Below, piece by piece: positions 16,060 to 23,906 of a stretch of DNA of 44,628 nucleotides (its first letter is position 1; each line of letters starts with the position of its first letter). The DNA is from an uncultured Bacillota bacterium. GTDB taxonomy: Bacteria > Bacillota > Clostridia > Peptostreptococcales > Anaerovoracaceae. The position numbers were made by a program, and so were the translations under genes. Location: assembly GCA_958448635.1 (NCBI GenBank), contig CAUDEQ010000009.1, positions 1-44,628 on the forward strand, written 5' to 3'. The notes below the pieces were generated by a model. That model was given only the letters and a program-made list of their open reading frames with translations, searched no databases and was not told where the DNA came from.

Positions 16060-17835
16060 ATGAATAGAGCATTGATCAAAACCATATCGCTTATAGCGGC
16101 GTTTTCAGTCGTCGTCGCCTTTGCTACAGGCACCATGGCGACATACAACAGCACATCGTATCTCAGAAATGAGATAGATGAGAAAATAGTGGCTGTCACG
16201 GGAGAATATGCCAACGATTTCAGTGCGGATTTCAGTCATATGGAGGGGCTGACGGACTCGCTTGCCGCATATGTGACAAGCACCTTCGATGCAGAGGGAT
16301 TCAGGTCGGCTCCTGTGGCATATATGGACGGATACAAGGAAAAGCTGGCCGAGATGATAAAGGGCAGTCTCGAAACCATAAAGAGCGCCCACAGCCTTTA
16401 TGTGACCTTCAATCCTGAGCTGACCGGCAGAAATGACGAGGTGTGGTATATCGTCAGAGAAGACGGACAGGCGGAGGAGGTGGTAGCGGTAGGATCAGAC
16501 AGGGATTACGAGATCCCGTATGAGGAAGACATGGCGTATTACTTCAGACCGCAGGAGGAAGAAACAGGCGTGTGGACATCCGGCTACTACGATGAGGACA
16601 TAGAGGAGGAGGTTTTCTCATATTCGGTCGCCGTCTATGTTGATGATCTGTTTATAGGCGTGGCGGGTGCCGACATAAATGCAGCCGATATGGCGCAGGT
16701 GATAAGGGAGATGAGTCTCTATGACGGGGGTCGTTCTGCATTGCTGGACGAAGACCATAAGTTCATTATCCGGAGCGATAAGGAATCGGCGGACGAGGAA
16801 AAAACCATCGCAGAGGCTCTGACGGAGGAGAAAAAGGTATCGCCTGAAAGCAGGTCGGGAATAGTCAGATACGTCTTTGACGGCGAGGAGAAGATACTCA
16901 GCTATTCGAGGCTGCTCAACGGATGGATCTTCATTACAACTCAGCCGGCAGATACTGTATACCGACCTCTGGAATCAGTGATGAAGACGATGGTTCTGAT
17001 GGGAGTTCTGTTGGCAGTGGTACTGGTGGCTTTCCTTGTTGCTCTCATAAGACCTTTCGTGAAGAAGACCAGCACACTTGAGGAAGAAAACAGGAAGCTG
17101 GAAATATTGACCATATATCAGTCAAGGCAGGCTAAGATAGGAGAGATGGTAGGGAATATAACCCATCAATGGAAGCAGCCATTAAACACCATAAACCTGA
17201 TACTGGCCAATCTGCTGGACAGCTACCGATACGGCGATTTAGATGAAAAACGTCTTGAAAACAGCGTTCACAAGGTGGAAAACATAGTGGGGAGAATGTC
17301 GGAGACCATAAGCGATTTTTCGGATTTTCTGAAGCCTACCAGGGAGAAGACGGATTTCTGTGTGGCAGAGTGCGTCGAGGGAGCCATATTGCTGATGGAG
17401 GAGAGCATAAATCTCCACAGGATAAGGATGGATGTCAGAACTGAAACCGAAAGGAAGGCGCACGGATATTATAACGACACGGTACACGTCATATTCAATC
17501 TGCTCAACAATGCCAGAGACGCCATCGTACAGGCGCAGCCTGATGAAAGATGCATAGGAGTAGTGATTTCCGATGAAGGGGAAATGCTGTGCATTTCCGT
17601 ATCCAATACGGGAGACGGCATAAACCCTGACGACGCTATGCGCATATTCGAGCCATACTTCACCACAAAGGAGGACGCAGGAGGTACGGGGCTAGGCCTT
17701 TACATATCGAGACAGATAGTGGAAGACAGACTCAATGGAAGCATCTCCATGGAAAACGTGGAGGGCGGAGTGAAGTTTGACGTCCTCATACCGGCTGCCG
17801 CAGAAGCTCAGGAGGAAGAAAATGAACAGGGATGA
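16060..17835 (+). CDS. Cache-type sensor histidine kinase
   Basis: A 591-residue membrane kinase. An N-terminal membrane helix (about residues 5-26), an extracytoplasmic Cache-like sensor (about 30-300, with the typical LLNGWIFITTQP ending) and a second membrane helix (about 308-332) lead into a short coiled region and the kinase core. The phospho-acceptor is His369 in NITHQWKQPLNTI. The catalytic domain shows FNLLNNARDAI (N box), VSNTGDGI (G1), PYFTTKE (F) and GGTGLGLYI (G2). The HQWKQPLN H-box is the variant common in epsilonproteobacterial kinases. No ribosome binding site is visible before the ATG. It overlaps the response regulator gene by 14 bases. Confidence 0.92.
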   Translation: MNRALIKTISLIAAFSVVVAFATGTMATYNSTSYLRNEIDEKIVAVTGEYANDFSADFSHMEGLTDSLAAYVTSTFDAEGFRSAPVAYMDGYKEKLAEMIKGSLETIKSAHSLYVTFNPELTGRNDEVWYIVREDGQAEEVVAVGSDRDYEIPYEEDMAYYFRPQEEETGVWTSGYYDEDIEEEVFSYSVAVYVDDLFIGVAGADINAADMAQVIREMSLYDGGRSALLDEDHKFIIRSDKESADEEKTIAEALTEEKKVSPESRSGIVRYVFDGEEKILSYSRLLNGWIFITTQPADTVYRPLESVMKTMVLMGVLLAVVLVAFLVALIRPFVKKTSTLEEENRKLEILTIYQSRQAKIGEMVGNITHQWKQPLNTINLILANLLDSYRYGDLDEKRLENSVHKVENIVGRMSETISDFSDFLKPTREKTDFCVAECVEGAILLMEESINLHRIRMDVRTETERKAHGYYNDTVHVIFNLLNNARDAIVQAQPDERCIGVVISDEGEMLCISVSNTGDGINPDDAMRIFEPYFTTKEDAGGTGLGLYISRQIVEDRLNGSISMENVEGGVKFDVLIPAAAEAQEEENEQG

Positions 17836-18586
17836 AATTCTGAAAAACATGAAGGTGCTGTACGTTGAGGATGACGAGGCGGCCCGTGAGGAGCTGGCGG
17901 ATTTTCTGAGGAGGCGGGCAGGCAAGGTGCTGGTAGGTGAAAACGGTTTGCGGGGTCTGGAGCTTTACGAGGTTTTTCGACCGGATATAATAATAGCAGA
18001 CTTTTATATGCCGGAGATGGACGGCATAGAGATGATAAGACGTATCAGACGGAGCGGAGGCGAGCCGAGGGTCATAGTTATATCTGCTGTAAACGACGTG
18101 AATATCGTGCTGAGCGCCATAGATGCGGGGATAGATAAGTACGTGCTTAAGCCCGTCAGTATGCAGAAGCTTCTGGCGGCCATGGAGGAGCAGGCATTAG
18201 TTATATATGAAAAAAAGAGGAAGAATGAGGCGGCGCTGCCTGAAAACCGCAGAAAGGCGGAGGATGAGATAAAGCGGGAATTCGCAGCCATGCTCAAAGC
18301 AACCACAGGCAAGGGCCCGAGAAACGTCAGCGTTTTCATCGGAGGAGATACCATCGAGGTGGTGGCGTCGGAGGTTTTGACGGTGCTGGAAAAAAATATT
18401 CTTGACAACTTTCAGAATATTGCTATAATCCAATATATAAGGAAGACGTTCTTCAGCGTCAAGGCAGAGGAACTGTGTGATATGATGCTGAGAATATCAG
18501 GCCGCAGAGTCATACTCAGCGACATACAGGTCAGCGTGAAGAACGACAGGAACAAGTTGATATTCACCATGGAGCGGAACCGGTGA
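17822..18586 (+). CDS. Response regulator with a C-terminal DUF2294/MpsC-like domain
   Basis: A 254-residue regulator. The receiver domain (about residues 8-128) has the acidic pair Asp17-Asp18 in YVEDDEA, phospho-acceptor Asp60 in IIADFYMPEMDG, the switch serine in VIVISAVND and the lysine in YVLKPVS. After a charged linker, about residues 150-252 form no known DNA-binding domain. The pattern GKGPRNVSVFIGGDTIEV, LTVLEKNIL, then EELCDMMLRISGRRVILSD resembles DUF2294 (MpsC-like). That makes a receiver-DUF2294 fusion. The ATG has AGGAGG upstream and overlaps the kinase gene by 14 bases, so the two form a two-component pair. An NhaC antiporter gene follows beyond a terminator. Confidence 0.85.
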   Translation: MNRDEILKNMKVLYVEDDEAAREELADFLRRRAGKVLVGENGLRGLELYEVFRPDIIIADFYMPEMDGIEMIRRIRRSGGEPRVIVISAVNDVNIVLSAIDAGIDKYVLKPVSMQKLLAAMEEQALVIYEKKRKNEAALPENRRKAEDEIKREFAAMLKATTGKGPRNVSVFIGGDTIEVVASEVLTVLEKNILDNFQNIAIIQYIRKTFFSVKAEELCDMMLRISGRRVILSDIQVSVKNDRNKLIFTMERNR

Positions 18587-18689
18587 AGCCCGGGTCAATC
18601 TATTGCTGTGACCGGGGAAGGTGACGCTGGGGACATGGTGCGTTTGAGAATTTGTAGCTTGAACGGATAAGCTTTATCAGTGGCTGTTT

Positions 18690-18724
18690 AGGATCATACA
18701 ATTTAGTTTTGTATGGTCCTTTTT
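18690..18724 (+). terminator. Terminator after the two-component genes
   Basis: AGGATCATACAA (18690-18701) pairs with TTGTATGGTCCT (18709-18720), with one wobble pair, and is followed by TTTT. The rest of 18587-18911 holds a small hairpin (GCGGCAG with CTGTCGC, about 18753-18775) and the repeat copy at 18801. Confidence 0.85.
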
Positions 18725-18800
18725 AGTTATTTTAAAGGAAATACGGAATGTGCGGCAGCCTTCGACTGTCGCTTGAGTCCACGACCCTGATGGGAATTTC

Positions 18801-18843
18801 AACAAGGCCTGCTGCAGGAAAAATCGGCGAAGCCGGCCTTGTT
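18801..18843 (+). repeat. Partial copy (D) of the two-hairpin repeat in the nhaC leader
   Basis: AACAAGGCC (18801-18809) pairs with GGCCTTGTT (18835-18843). The 43-base span, the loop position and the sequence AACAAGGCCTGCTGC match hairpin II of copies A-C. Hairpin I is absent or diverged. A T-rich run follows, so it could also act as a terminator or attenuator for the antiporter gene. Confidence 0.5.
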
Positions 18844-18911
18844 CAAATTATTTTTTATCATTTATCATTTATTATTTATTACTTATTTAGTATGAAGGAG
18901 GTGAAGTACAA

Positions 18912-20411
18912 TTGACGGAAAAACTGAACAATGAAGTGAAAAGCTTTAATCCGCTGCGCACATTGATAATTGTTGTTCTGGTCATTGCAGCCGCCTATAT
19001 CATTGCCCTGACGATGATACCGGCGGAAAAGCTGGAGGCGGAAGACGGCAATCTGGGAGCATGGTCATGTGTGCCGGCAGTTTTCCTGGTAGTGTACATT
19101 TTTGCAACCAAGCGTGTGTTGGAGGGGCTTATCCTCGGCTCGGTAGTCGGGCTGATCTTTGCAGCTCCCGGCAGCAATGTGATCGGCTCTCTGAGCAGCA
19201 CGGCAACGGACGTCATGATGGATGAGGATACCGGCTGGCTGATCATCGTCTGCGGACTGATGGGCTCTATAATAAAGCTTATAGAGGTGTCGGGCGGAGC
19301 GCAGGCCTTCGGCGAGTGGGCAGCAAGGAAAGCAAAGTCGAGAGAAGCAACGCTGATGTGGACTTATATACTGGGATGCATAATATTCATCGACGACTAT
19401 CTCAACTCCATGACCATCGGCTCATGCATGAAGAAGGTAACCGATAAGAAAAGGGTGTCACGTGAGATGCTGAGCTACGTTACATCTTCGACGGCAGCGC
19501 CGCTATGCGCACTTATCCCGATTTCGACATGGGCTATTTTCGCAGGACGTATCATGGTGGATAACGGCGTCGGAGTTGAAGGAAAGGAAATCAGCGCATT
19601 CATAATCACGATCCCGTACAGCTTCTACGCATGGGCTGCAGCTCTGATGGTTCCGCTGGTAATATGGCATGTTATCCCTGTCTTCGGTCCTATGAAAAAG
19701 GCTGAGGCAAGAGCTCTGTCAGGAGGACCGCTGGCGCCTCCGGGATCGGAAAAAATCGATCTTAATGCAGGTGAAGTGGAGCTTAAGGGAAAACCGAAAT
19801 TATTCAATCTCATCATTCCTGTTGTAGGAATGGTATTCTTTACTATCCTGTTCGATCTCGACATGCAGCATGGAGTAATAGCCACGATGGCTCTCTGTTT
19901 CCTGCTCTTCGTAGGACAGAAGCTGCTGACTGCAGAGGAATTCTGGGATTACAGCATAGAGGGCATCAAGAACATGATCCTTCCTCTGGCGCTGATGGTT
20001 CTGGCATATATCTTCGCAGCGGTTAACGATCAGATAGGATTCACTCGTTTCATAATCGATGTTGCTGTTGCATATGCATCGCCGCAGCTGCTGCCTGTGT
20101 TGATCTTCCTGCTTCTGGCAGTAACTGAGTTCATCACCGGAACCAACTGGGGTATGTACATAATCGCACTGCCTATAGTAATCCCTATCTGCATGGGCGC
20201 AGGCATACCTGTCGCTCTCGGATGCGGAGCTGTAGTATCGGCCGGAGTACTGGGAAGCCACTGCTGCTTCTATTCGGACTGCACAGTAATAACTTCATCA
20301 GCCACCGGCTGTGACAACTTCGCCCACGCATGGACGCAGATGCCGTTCGGTCTTCTGGCAGGTGCAGTAGCTGCCGTTGGATATCTCATCGCAGGCTTCG
20401 TTATGGTATAA
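18912..20411 (+). CDS. nhaC: NhaC-family Na+/H+ antiporter
   Basis: A 499-residue membrane protein with about 11-12 hydrophobic segments. Conserved stretches include CIIFIDDYLNSMTIGSCMKK (the acidic pair in a membrane-embedded loop), SSTAAPLCALIPISTWAIF, EFITGTNWGMYIIALPIVIP and GSHCCFYSDCTVITSSATGC, which mark the NhaC family. It exchanges Na+ for H+ across the membrane. Translation probably starts at a TTG (18912) because a full AAGGAGGTGA anti-Shine-Dalgarno match ends 7 bases upstream. It is a single-gene unit with its own leader and terminator, next to the two-component pair. Confidence 0.92.
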   Translation: MTEKLNNEVKSFNPLRTLIIVVLVIAAAYIIALTMIPAEKLEAEDGNLGAWSCVPAVFLVVYIFATKRVLEGLILGSVVGLIFAAPGSNVIGSLSSTATDVMMDEDTGWLIIVCGLMGSIIKLIEVSGGAQAFGEWAARKAKSREATLMWTYILGCIIFIDDYLNSMTIGSCMKKVTDKKRVSREMLSYVTSSTAAPLCALIPISTWAIFAGRIMVDNGVGVEGKEISAFIITIPYSFYAWAAALMVPLVIWHVIPVFGPMKKAEARALSGGPLAPPGSEKIDLNAGEVELKGKPKLFNLIIPVVGMVFFTILFDLDMQHGVIATMALCFLLFVGQKLLTAEEFWDYSIEGIKNMILPLALMVLAYIFAAVNDQIGFTRFIIDVAVAYASPQLLPVLIFLLLAVTEFITGTNWGMYIIALPIVIPICMGAGIPVALGCGAVVSAGVLGSHCCFYSDCTVITSSATGCDNFAHAWTQMPFGLLAGAVAAVGYLIAGFVMV

Positions 20412-20436
20412 TAACGGCATATAATTGAAAATTATA

Positions 20437-20465
20437 GAAAAGCCGCCGCTCGGCGGTTTTTCTTT
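20437..20465 (+). terminator. nhaC terminator
   Basis: An 11-bp stem centred on CCGCC (20443-20447) and GGCGG (20452-20456), with a GCTC loop, is followed by a T-rich stretch. Confidence 0.85.
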
Positions 20466-20505
20466 GCGTATAGATAAGATTTTTTGACGGAAGCTTAAAA
20501 AACAC

Positions 20506-20534
20506 TTGTGCCGGAGCCGTGCGTATGATATAGT
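20506..20534 (+). promoter_or_regulatory. Promoter of the infC-rpmI-rplT leader
   Basis: TTGTGC (20506-20511), a 17-base spacer and TATAGT (20529-20534), with an extended -10 TG. Transcription would start near 20541, about 333 bases before infC. Confidence 0.55.
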
Positions 20535-20540
20535 AACTGA

Positions 20541-20680
20541 GGTAGTAAGAAGAAGTTATCCGCTTCTCACCTGAAGGCGAAAGCTACTCAGGTCAATAAT
20601 CAGAGCTTTAGTGCTGCGGCTTTTGCTGCGGTATCATTGAAGACATGGATTTGGAGCGGATACTTGTATCCGCTTTTTTT
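20541..20680 (+). promoter_or_regulatory. infC operon attenuator leader (L20-leader-like)
   Basis: A terminator formed by AGCGGATA (20655-20662), loop CTTG, TATCCGCT (20667-20674) and seven T residues lies far upstream of infC. The sequence TATCCGCT also occurs at 20557-20564, so the terminator's 5' arm can pair with the early leader instead and prevent termination. Such alternating structures control infC-rpmI-rplT in Firmicutes through ribosomal protein L20. The leader sequence between the arms is otherwise structured (CTGAAGG and GTGCTGC elements). Confidence 0.7.
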
Positions 20681-20692
20681 AGTTGCGAAGTC

Positions 20693-20768
20693 AATATCGT
20701 CGCAGGCGATATTACGGAGTATCAATAAAGCCTGCCGCTGAGAAGCGAGGAGTAAGGCCGGCATTGTT
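20693..20768 (+). repeat. Two-hairpin intergenic repeat, copy B
   Basis: Hairpin I is AATATCG (20693-20699) with CGATATT (20707-20713). The box AGTATCAATAAAG is at 20718-20730. Hairpin II is AATAAAGCC (20724-20732) with GGCATTGTT (20760-20768), one mismatch. It lies between the attenuator and infC. Confidence 0.65.
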
Positions 20769-20873
20769 TCACGGAGCACAAGGCTTTACTGCGGAGAGCA
20801 GCAAGATTGCGGAGAACGCACAGCCGTGGCTGAAATGCGGGTCTGCCGCACAATCAAATGGAGGTGTAAGAAA

Positions 20874-21389
20874 ATTAGCAGAGAAGCTATGATAAACGAA
20901 GAAATTCGTGCGAAGGAACTGAGAGTTATCGATACCGACGGCACCCAGCTGGGTATAATGAGCAGGGACGAGGCTATGGAGCTGGCAGAAAACAAGAAGC
21001 TTGATCTTGTATGCATTGCGCCTAAGGCAGCGCCGCCTGTATGCAAGATTCTTGACTACGGCAAGTACAAGTATGAGCTTCAGAAGAAGGAAAAGGAAGC
21101 CAAGAAGAAGCAGAAGACTACTCAGGTCAAAGAGATTAGACTGTCAACCTTTATCGAGGATCACGATATCATGGTAAAGGCAAAGACAGGAGCCAAGTTC
21201 CTCAAGGACGGAGATAAGCTGAAGGTGAGTCTCAGGTTCAGAGGAAGAGAAAAGGACTACGTTGCAAGAGGCATGGAGGTTATGAACAAGTTTGCCGAAG
21301 CAGTCTCCGAGGTTGGGACGATGGATAAGAAGCCTAATTTCGAAGGCAGGAGTCTTACGATGATACTTACGCCGAAAAACGATAAATAA
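20874..21389 (+). CDS. infC: Translation initiation factor IF-3, AUU start
   Basis: A 171-residue IF-3. The N-terminal domain carries INEEIRAKELRVIDTDGTQL and APKAAPPVCKILDYGKYKYE. The C-terminal domain has VKEIRLSTFIEDHDIMVKAK, KVSLRFRGREKDY and a normal ending. IF-3 checks the start codon and keeps 30S subunits free. An in-frame ATT at 20874 lies 9 bases after GGAGG (20860-20864), while the ATG at 20889 would be 24 bases away. infC genes of other bacteria use AUU for autoregulation, so ATT is preferred. rpmI and rplT follow closely. Confidence 0.9.
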   Translation: MSREAMINEEIRAKELRVIDTDGTQLGIMSRDEAMELAENKKLDLVCIAPKAAPPVCKILDYGKYKYELQKKEKEAKKKQKTTQVKEIRLSTFIEDHDIMVKAKTGAKFLKDGDKLKVSLRFRGREKDYVARGMEVMNKFAEAVSEVGTMDKKPNFEGRSLTMILTPKNDK

Positions 21390-21423
21390 TCAAAATAATA
21401 TAATCACGGGAGGGAAACATACC

Positions 21424-21624
21424 ATGGCAAAAAATAAGATGAAGTCCCATAGAGGGGCATGCAAGAGATTCAAGATAACAGGTTCTGGAAAAGTAAAAAG
21501 AAATAAAGCATACAAGAGCCATATCCTTACTAAGAAGAGCCAGAAGAGAAAGAGAGGCCTGAGAAAGGCAACTACTTTAACCAGCGCGGATCTGAAGAGG
21601 ATCAAGGCAGTACTGAGCAAATAA
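21424..21624 (+). CDS. rpmI: 50S ribosomal protein L35
   Basis: A 66-residue basic protein beginning MAKNKMKSHRGACKRFKITG and ending in the usual TLTSADLKRIKAVL helix, as in L35. GGAGGG precedes the ATG. It lies 34 bases after infC and 12 bases before rplT, the universal infC-rpmI-rplT order. Confidence 0.98.
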   Translation: MAKNKMKSHRGACKRFKITGSGKVKRNKAYKSHILTKKSQKRKRGLRKATTLTSADLKRIKAVLSK

Positions 21625-21636
21625 GGAGGTAAAGAA

Positions 21637-21990
21637 ATGGCAAGAGTAAAAAAAGGTTTAAACGCACATAAGAGACATAAAAAGGTATTGAAGATGGCGA
21701 AGGGCTTCTACGGAGCAAGAAGCAAGACTTTCAAGGCAGCAAAGCCTGCAACAATGAGAGCTCTTCGTTCAGCATATGTTGGAAGAAAGAATAAGAAGAG
21801 AGAATACAGAAAGCTGTGGATAGCAAGAATCAACGCTGCTGCAAGAATGAACGACATATCATACAGCAGACTGATGGATGGACTGAAGAAGTCAAACATA
21901 GAGATCAACAGAAAGATGCTTTCCGAAATGGCTATCCACGATCCTGCCGCTTTTGCAGCACTGTGTGAAACAGCTAAGAAGGCTCTGTAA
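21637..21990 (+). CDS. rplT: 50S ribosomal protein L20
   Basis: A 117-residue L20: MARVKKGLNAHKRHKKVLKM at the start, then GFYGARSKTFKAAKPATMRA and the globular end SYSRLMDGLKKSNIEINRKM. It is needed for early 50S assembly and in Firmicutes represses its own operon by binding the infC leader. AAGGAGG precedes the ATG. A terminator follows. Confidence 0.98.
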   Translation: MARVKKGLNAHKRHKKVLKMAKGFYGARSKTFKAAKPATMRALRSAYVGRKNKKREYRKLWIARINAAARMNDISYSRLMDGLKKSNIEINRKMLSEMAIHDPAAFAALCETAKKAL

Positions 21991-22011
21991 AACGATATAT
22001 TCGAATCACAT

Positions 22012-22046
22012 GACTGATGAACGTAATGTTCGTCAGTCTTTTTTTT
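22012..22046 (+). terminator. rplT terminator
   Basis: GACTGATGAAC (22012-22022) pairs with GTTCGTCAGTC (22028-22038), one wobble, and eight T residues follow. Confidence 0.92.
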
Positions 22047-22060
22047 ATTTGCGCACAAAT

Positions 22061-22094
22061 TACGACAAATTGCGATGGATGGGAAATGTATAAT
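22061..22094 (+). promoter_or_regulatory. Probable Spo0A-dependent promoter of spoIIGA
   Basis: TATAAT at 22089-22094 has no good -35 at the normal spacing. TACGACAAA (22061-22069) is, on the minus strand, an 8-of-9 match to the Spo0A box TTTGTCGAA and lies where the -35 region would be. The Bacillus subtilis spoIIG promoter also depends on Spo0A boxes near a badly spaced -35. Confidence 0.5.
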
Positions 22095-22116
22095 CATTCG
22101 TATTGGAGGTGGCAGC

Positions 22117-23025
22117 GTGATCGTTTACGGCGAGATGCTGGTGGTGGAAAATGCCATAATAGGGGCTGTGCTTCTATACATAACAGGACGTATATGCGGG
22201 GTAAGCGATGGTGTGCGCTTTCGTAGAGCCCGATTTGCGGCGGGAAGCCTTATATGCGGCTTTTTTTCGCTGTCAATATTCCTTGATGCGGGCGCCCTTA
22301 TGATGATAACAATGGAGCTGTTATTTTCCATAGTAGTGTGCGCATTGACCTTCGGCAGGAGAAAAAAACCGGAGAAGACTGCATTTCCGATGTCTCTTAT
22401 TGCGGCCATGCCATGGAAGGCTGCTCTGGTGTTTATCCTGGTCACATGCTTCATGGGTGGAATAGCGATGATGCTGCTGATGCTTTCCGGCAGGCAGGGA
22501 ATATATACCGTCACGGGAATATATACGGGAGATATGAAGGCGGCGCTGCTGGCTGTGTTCATATGCAGCGGATATGCGACATTGATGCAGATAATCAGGA
22601 CCGTAAAGCGCAGCAGGCTGTATGCGGAGCACAGCTGTCAGGTGAGGATAGTATGCTGCGGAAGGCAGCTTACCGCCGGAGCCTTTCTTGATACTGGAAG
22701 CCATCTGAGGGAGCCTGTTACGGGAAGGCCTGTGGCAATTGCCTCAGAGGCGATGTGGAGAAGGCTTCAGGAAAGCATGATTTTCGACGAAAAAGGAGGA
22801 GAGGATATCATGCAGCTGCGCTTTGCAATGATACCGTATGAGGCTGTAGGCATTAGCGGTGTGCTGGAGGCGGTAAGGGTTGACAGTCTTGAAACGGCGT
22901 CAGGGCGTATACGAGGCTGCTATATCGCCGGAAGCGACGGCAGCTTCATTATTGCAGGCGCAGGTAAAGGCAAAGATGAAGAATGCGAGCTTCTGCTCTC
23001 TGCTGAAATGGCCTGTCTGATATGA
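22117..23025 (+). CDS. spoIIGA: Sporulation sigma-E processing protease SpoIIGA
   Basis: An aspartic protease of about 302 residues. The N-terminal half has about five membrane segments, beginning VYGEMLVVENAIIGAVLLYITG. The C-terminal half is cytoplasmic and holds the catalytic motif FLDTGSHLREPVTGRPV, with Asp in DTG. SpoIIGA cleaves the pro-sequence of sigma-E in the mother cell after receiving the forespore signal SpoIIR. A GTG start at 22117 has GGAGG 7 bases upstream and gives the usual family N-terminus; an upstream in-frame ATG at 22075 lies inside the promoter. sigE follows, the standard spoIIG arrangement. Confidence 0.93.
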   Translation: MIVYGEMLVVENAIIGAVLLYITGRICGVSDGVRFRRARFAAGSLICGFFSLSIFLDAGALMMITMELLFSIVVCALTFGRRKKPEKTAFPMSLIAAMPWKAALVFILVTCFMGGIAMMLLMLSGRQGIYTVTGIYTGDMKAALLAVFICSGYATLMQIIRTVKRSRLYAEHSCQVRIVCCGRQLTAGAFLDTGSHLREPVTGRPVAIASEAMWRRLQESMIFDEKGGEDIMQLRFAMIPYEAVGISGVLEAVRVDSLETASGRIRGCYIAGSDGSFIIAGAGKGKDEECELLLSAEMACLI

Positions 23026-23063
23026 GCGGCAGGCGCACGAAACTTGAAGGGAGAACGAGTGTT

Positions 23064-23777
23064 ATGTTGATGGTCAGGATCAGAGATATTTTAAGAAGGC
23101 TCATAGGAGAGCTGTCGTGTCAGGAAAACGAGATATATTACATAGGAGGCAGCGATACGCTGCCGCCGCCGCTGTCTCCTGAGGAGGAGAGGAGCGCCAT
23201 ACTGGGTGCAATGGCAGGCGAAAAAGAAGCAAGAGACAGACTTATAGAGCATAATCTCAGGCTTGTAGTGTACATAGCGAGGAAATTCGAAAGCGCAGGT
23301 GTCAATGTTGAGGACCTGATATCCATAGGGACGATAGGCCTCATCAAGGCTGTGAACACCTTTAAGATAGAGAAGAACATAAAGCTGGCAACATATGCAT
23401 CCAGGTGCATCGAGAACGAGATACTCATGTATCTAAGGCGGAGCAACAGGATAAAGGGAGAGGTGTCTCTGGATGAACCGCTGAACATAGACTGGGATGG
23501 AAACGAGCTGCTGCTTTCGGATATACTCGGTACTGAAAACGATGAGGTATACGGGCACCTGGAGGAGGAGGTCAACAGGAAGCTGTTGGATCATGCCATG
23601 AACAAGCTGTCCTGTCGTGAGAGGGAGATAGTGGAGATGAGATTCGGCCTTGTGGGAGGTCGTGAGCTGACTCAGAAGGAGGTGGCTGACAGAATGGGAA
23701 TCTCCCAGTCGTATATTTCAAGGCTTGAGAAAAAGATAATAGGCAGGCTCCGAAAGGAGATAAGGAAGCTGGGCTGA
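23064..23777 (+). CDS. sigE: Sporulation sigma factor sigma-E (pro-form)
   Basis: An early mother-cell sigma factor of about 237 residues, close to the 239 of B. subtilis. A basic amphipathic pro-sequence (MLMVRIRDILRRLIGELS) precedes the conserved NEIYYIGGSDTLPPPLS junction where SpoIIGA cleaves. Region 2 reads NLRLVVYIARKFESAG and LISIGTIGLIKAVNTF, and region 4 ends SYISRLEKKIIGRLRKE. Start choice: the ATG at 23064 has GGGAG 10 bases upstream and gives the normal length. An in-frame ATG at 23022 overlaps the spoIIGA stop but has no ribosome binding site. sigG follows. Confidence 0.95.
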   Translation: MLMVRIRDILRRLIGELSCQENEIYYIGGSDTLPPPLSPEEERSAILGAMAGEKEARDRLIEHNLRLVVYIARKFESAGVNVEDLISIGTIGLIKAVNTFKIEKNIKLATYASRCIENEILMYLRRSNRIKGEVSLDEPLNIDWDGNELLLSDILGTENDEVYGHLEEEVNRKLLDHAMNKLSCREREIVEMRFGLVGGRELTQKEVADRMGISQSYISRLEKKIIGRLRKEIRKLG

Positions 23778-23906
23778 TTTAATACGGCAAAAATAGCTGT
23801 TGCGATTCTCGTAAAACAGAATAAAAGAAGTCTTATCTGCACATAAATATATTACGACATCGAGCGTTGCTTTAAGGGGAGCAAAAGGGATGCGGGGTAA
23901 TGTATT

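Noticed and set aside
20683..20892. Short open frame in the infC leader
   Set aside because: It runs through repeat copy B and the infC ribosome binding site and has no family similarity.
23022..23063. sigE start overlapping the spoIIGA stop
   Set aside because: No ribosome binding site, and it would lengthen the pro-sequence by 14 residues beyond the usual size; 23064 is preferred, though not proven.
23778..23906. Sigma-F promoter for sigG
   Set aside because: No stretch matched both -35 and -10 elements with correct spacing, so none is annotated.
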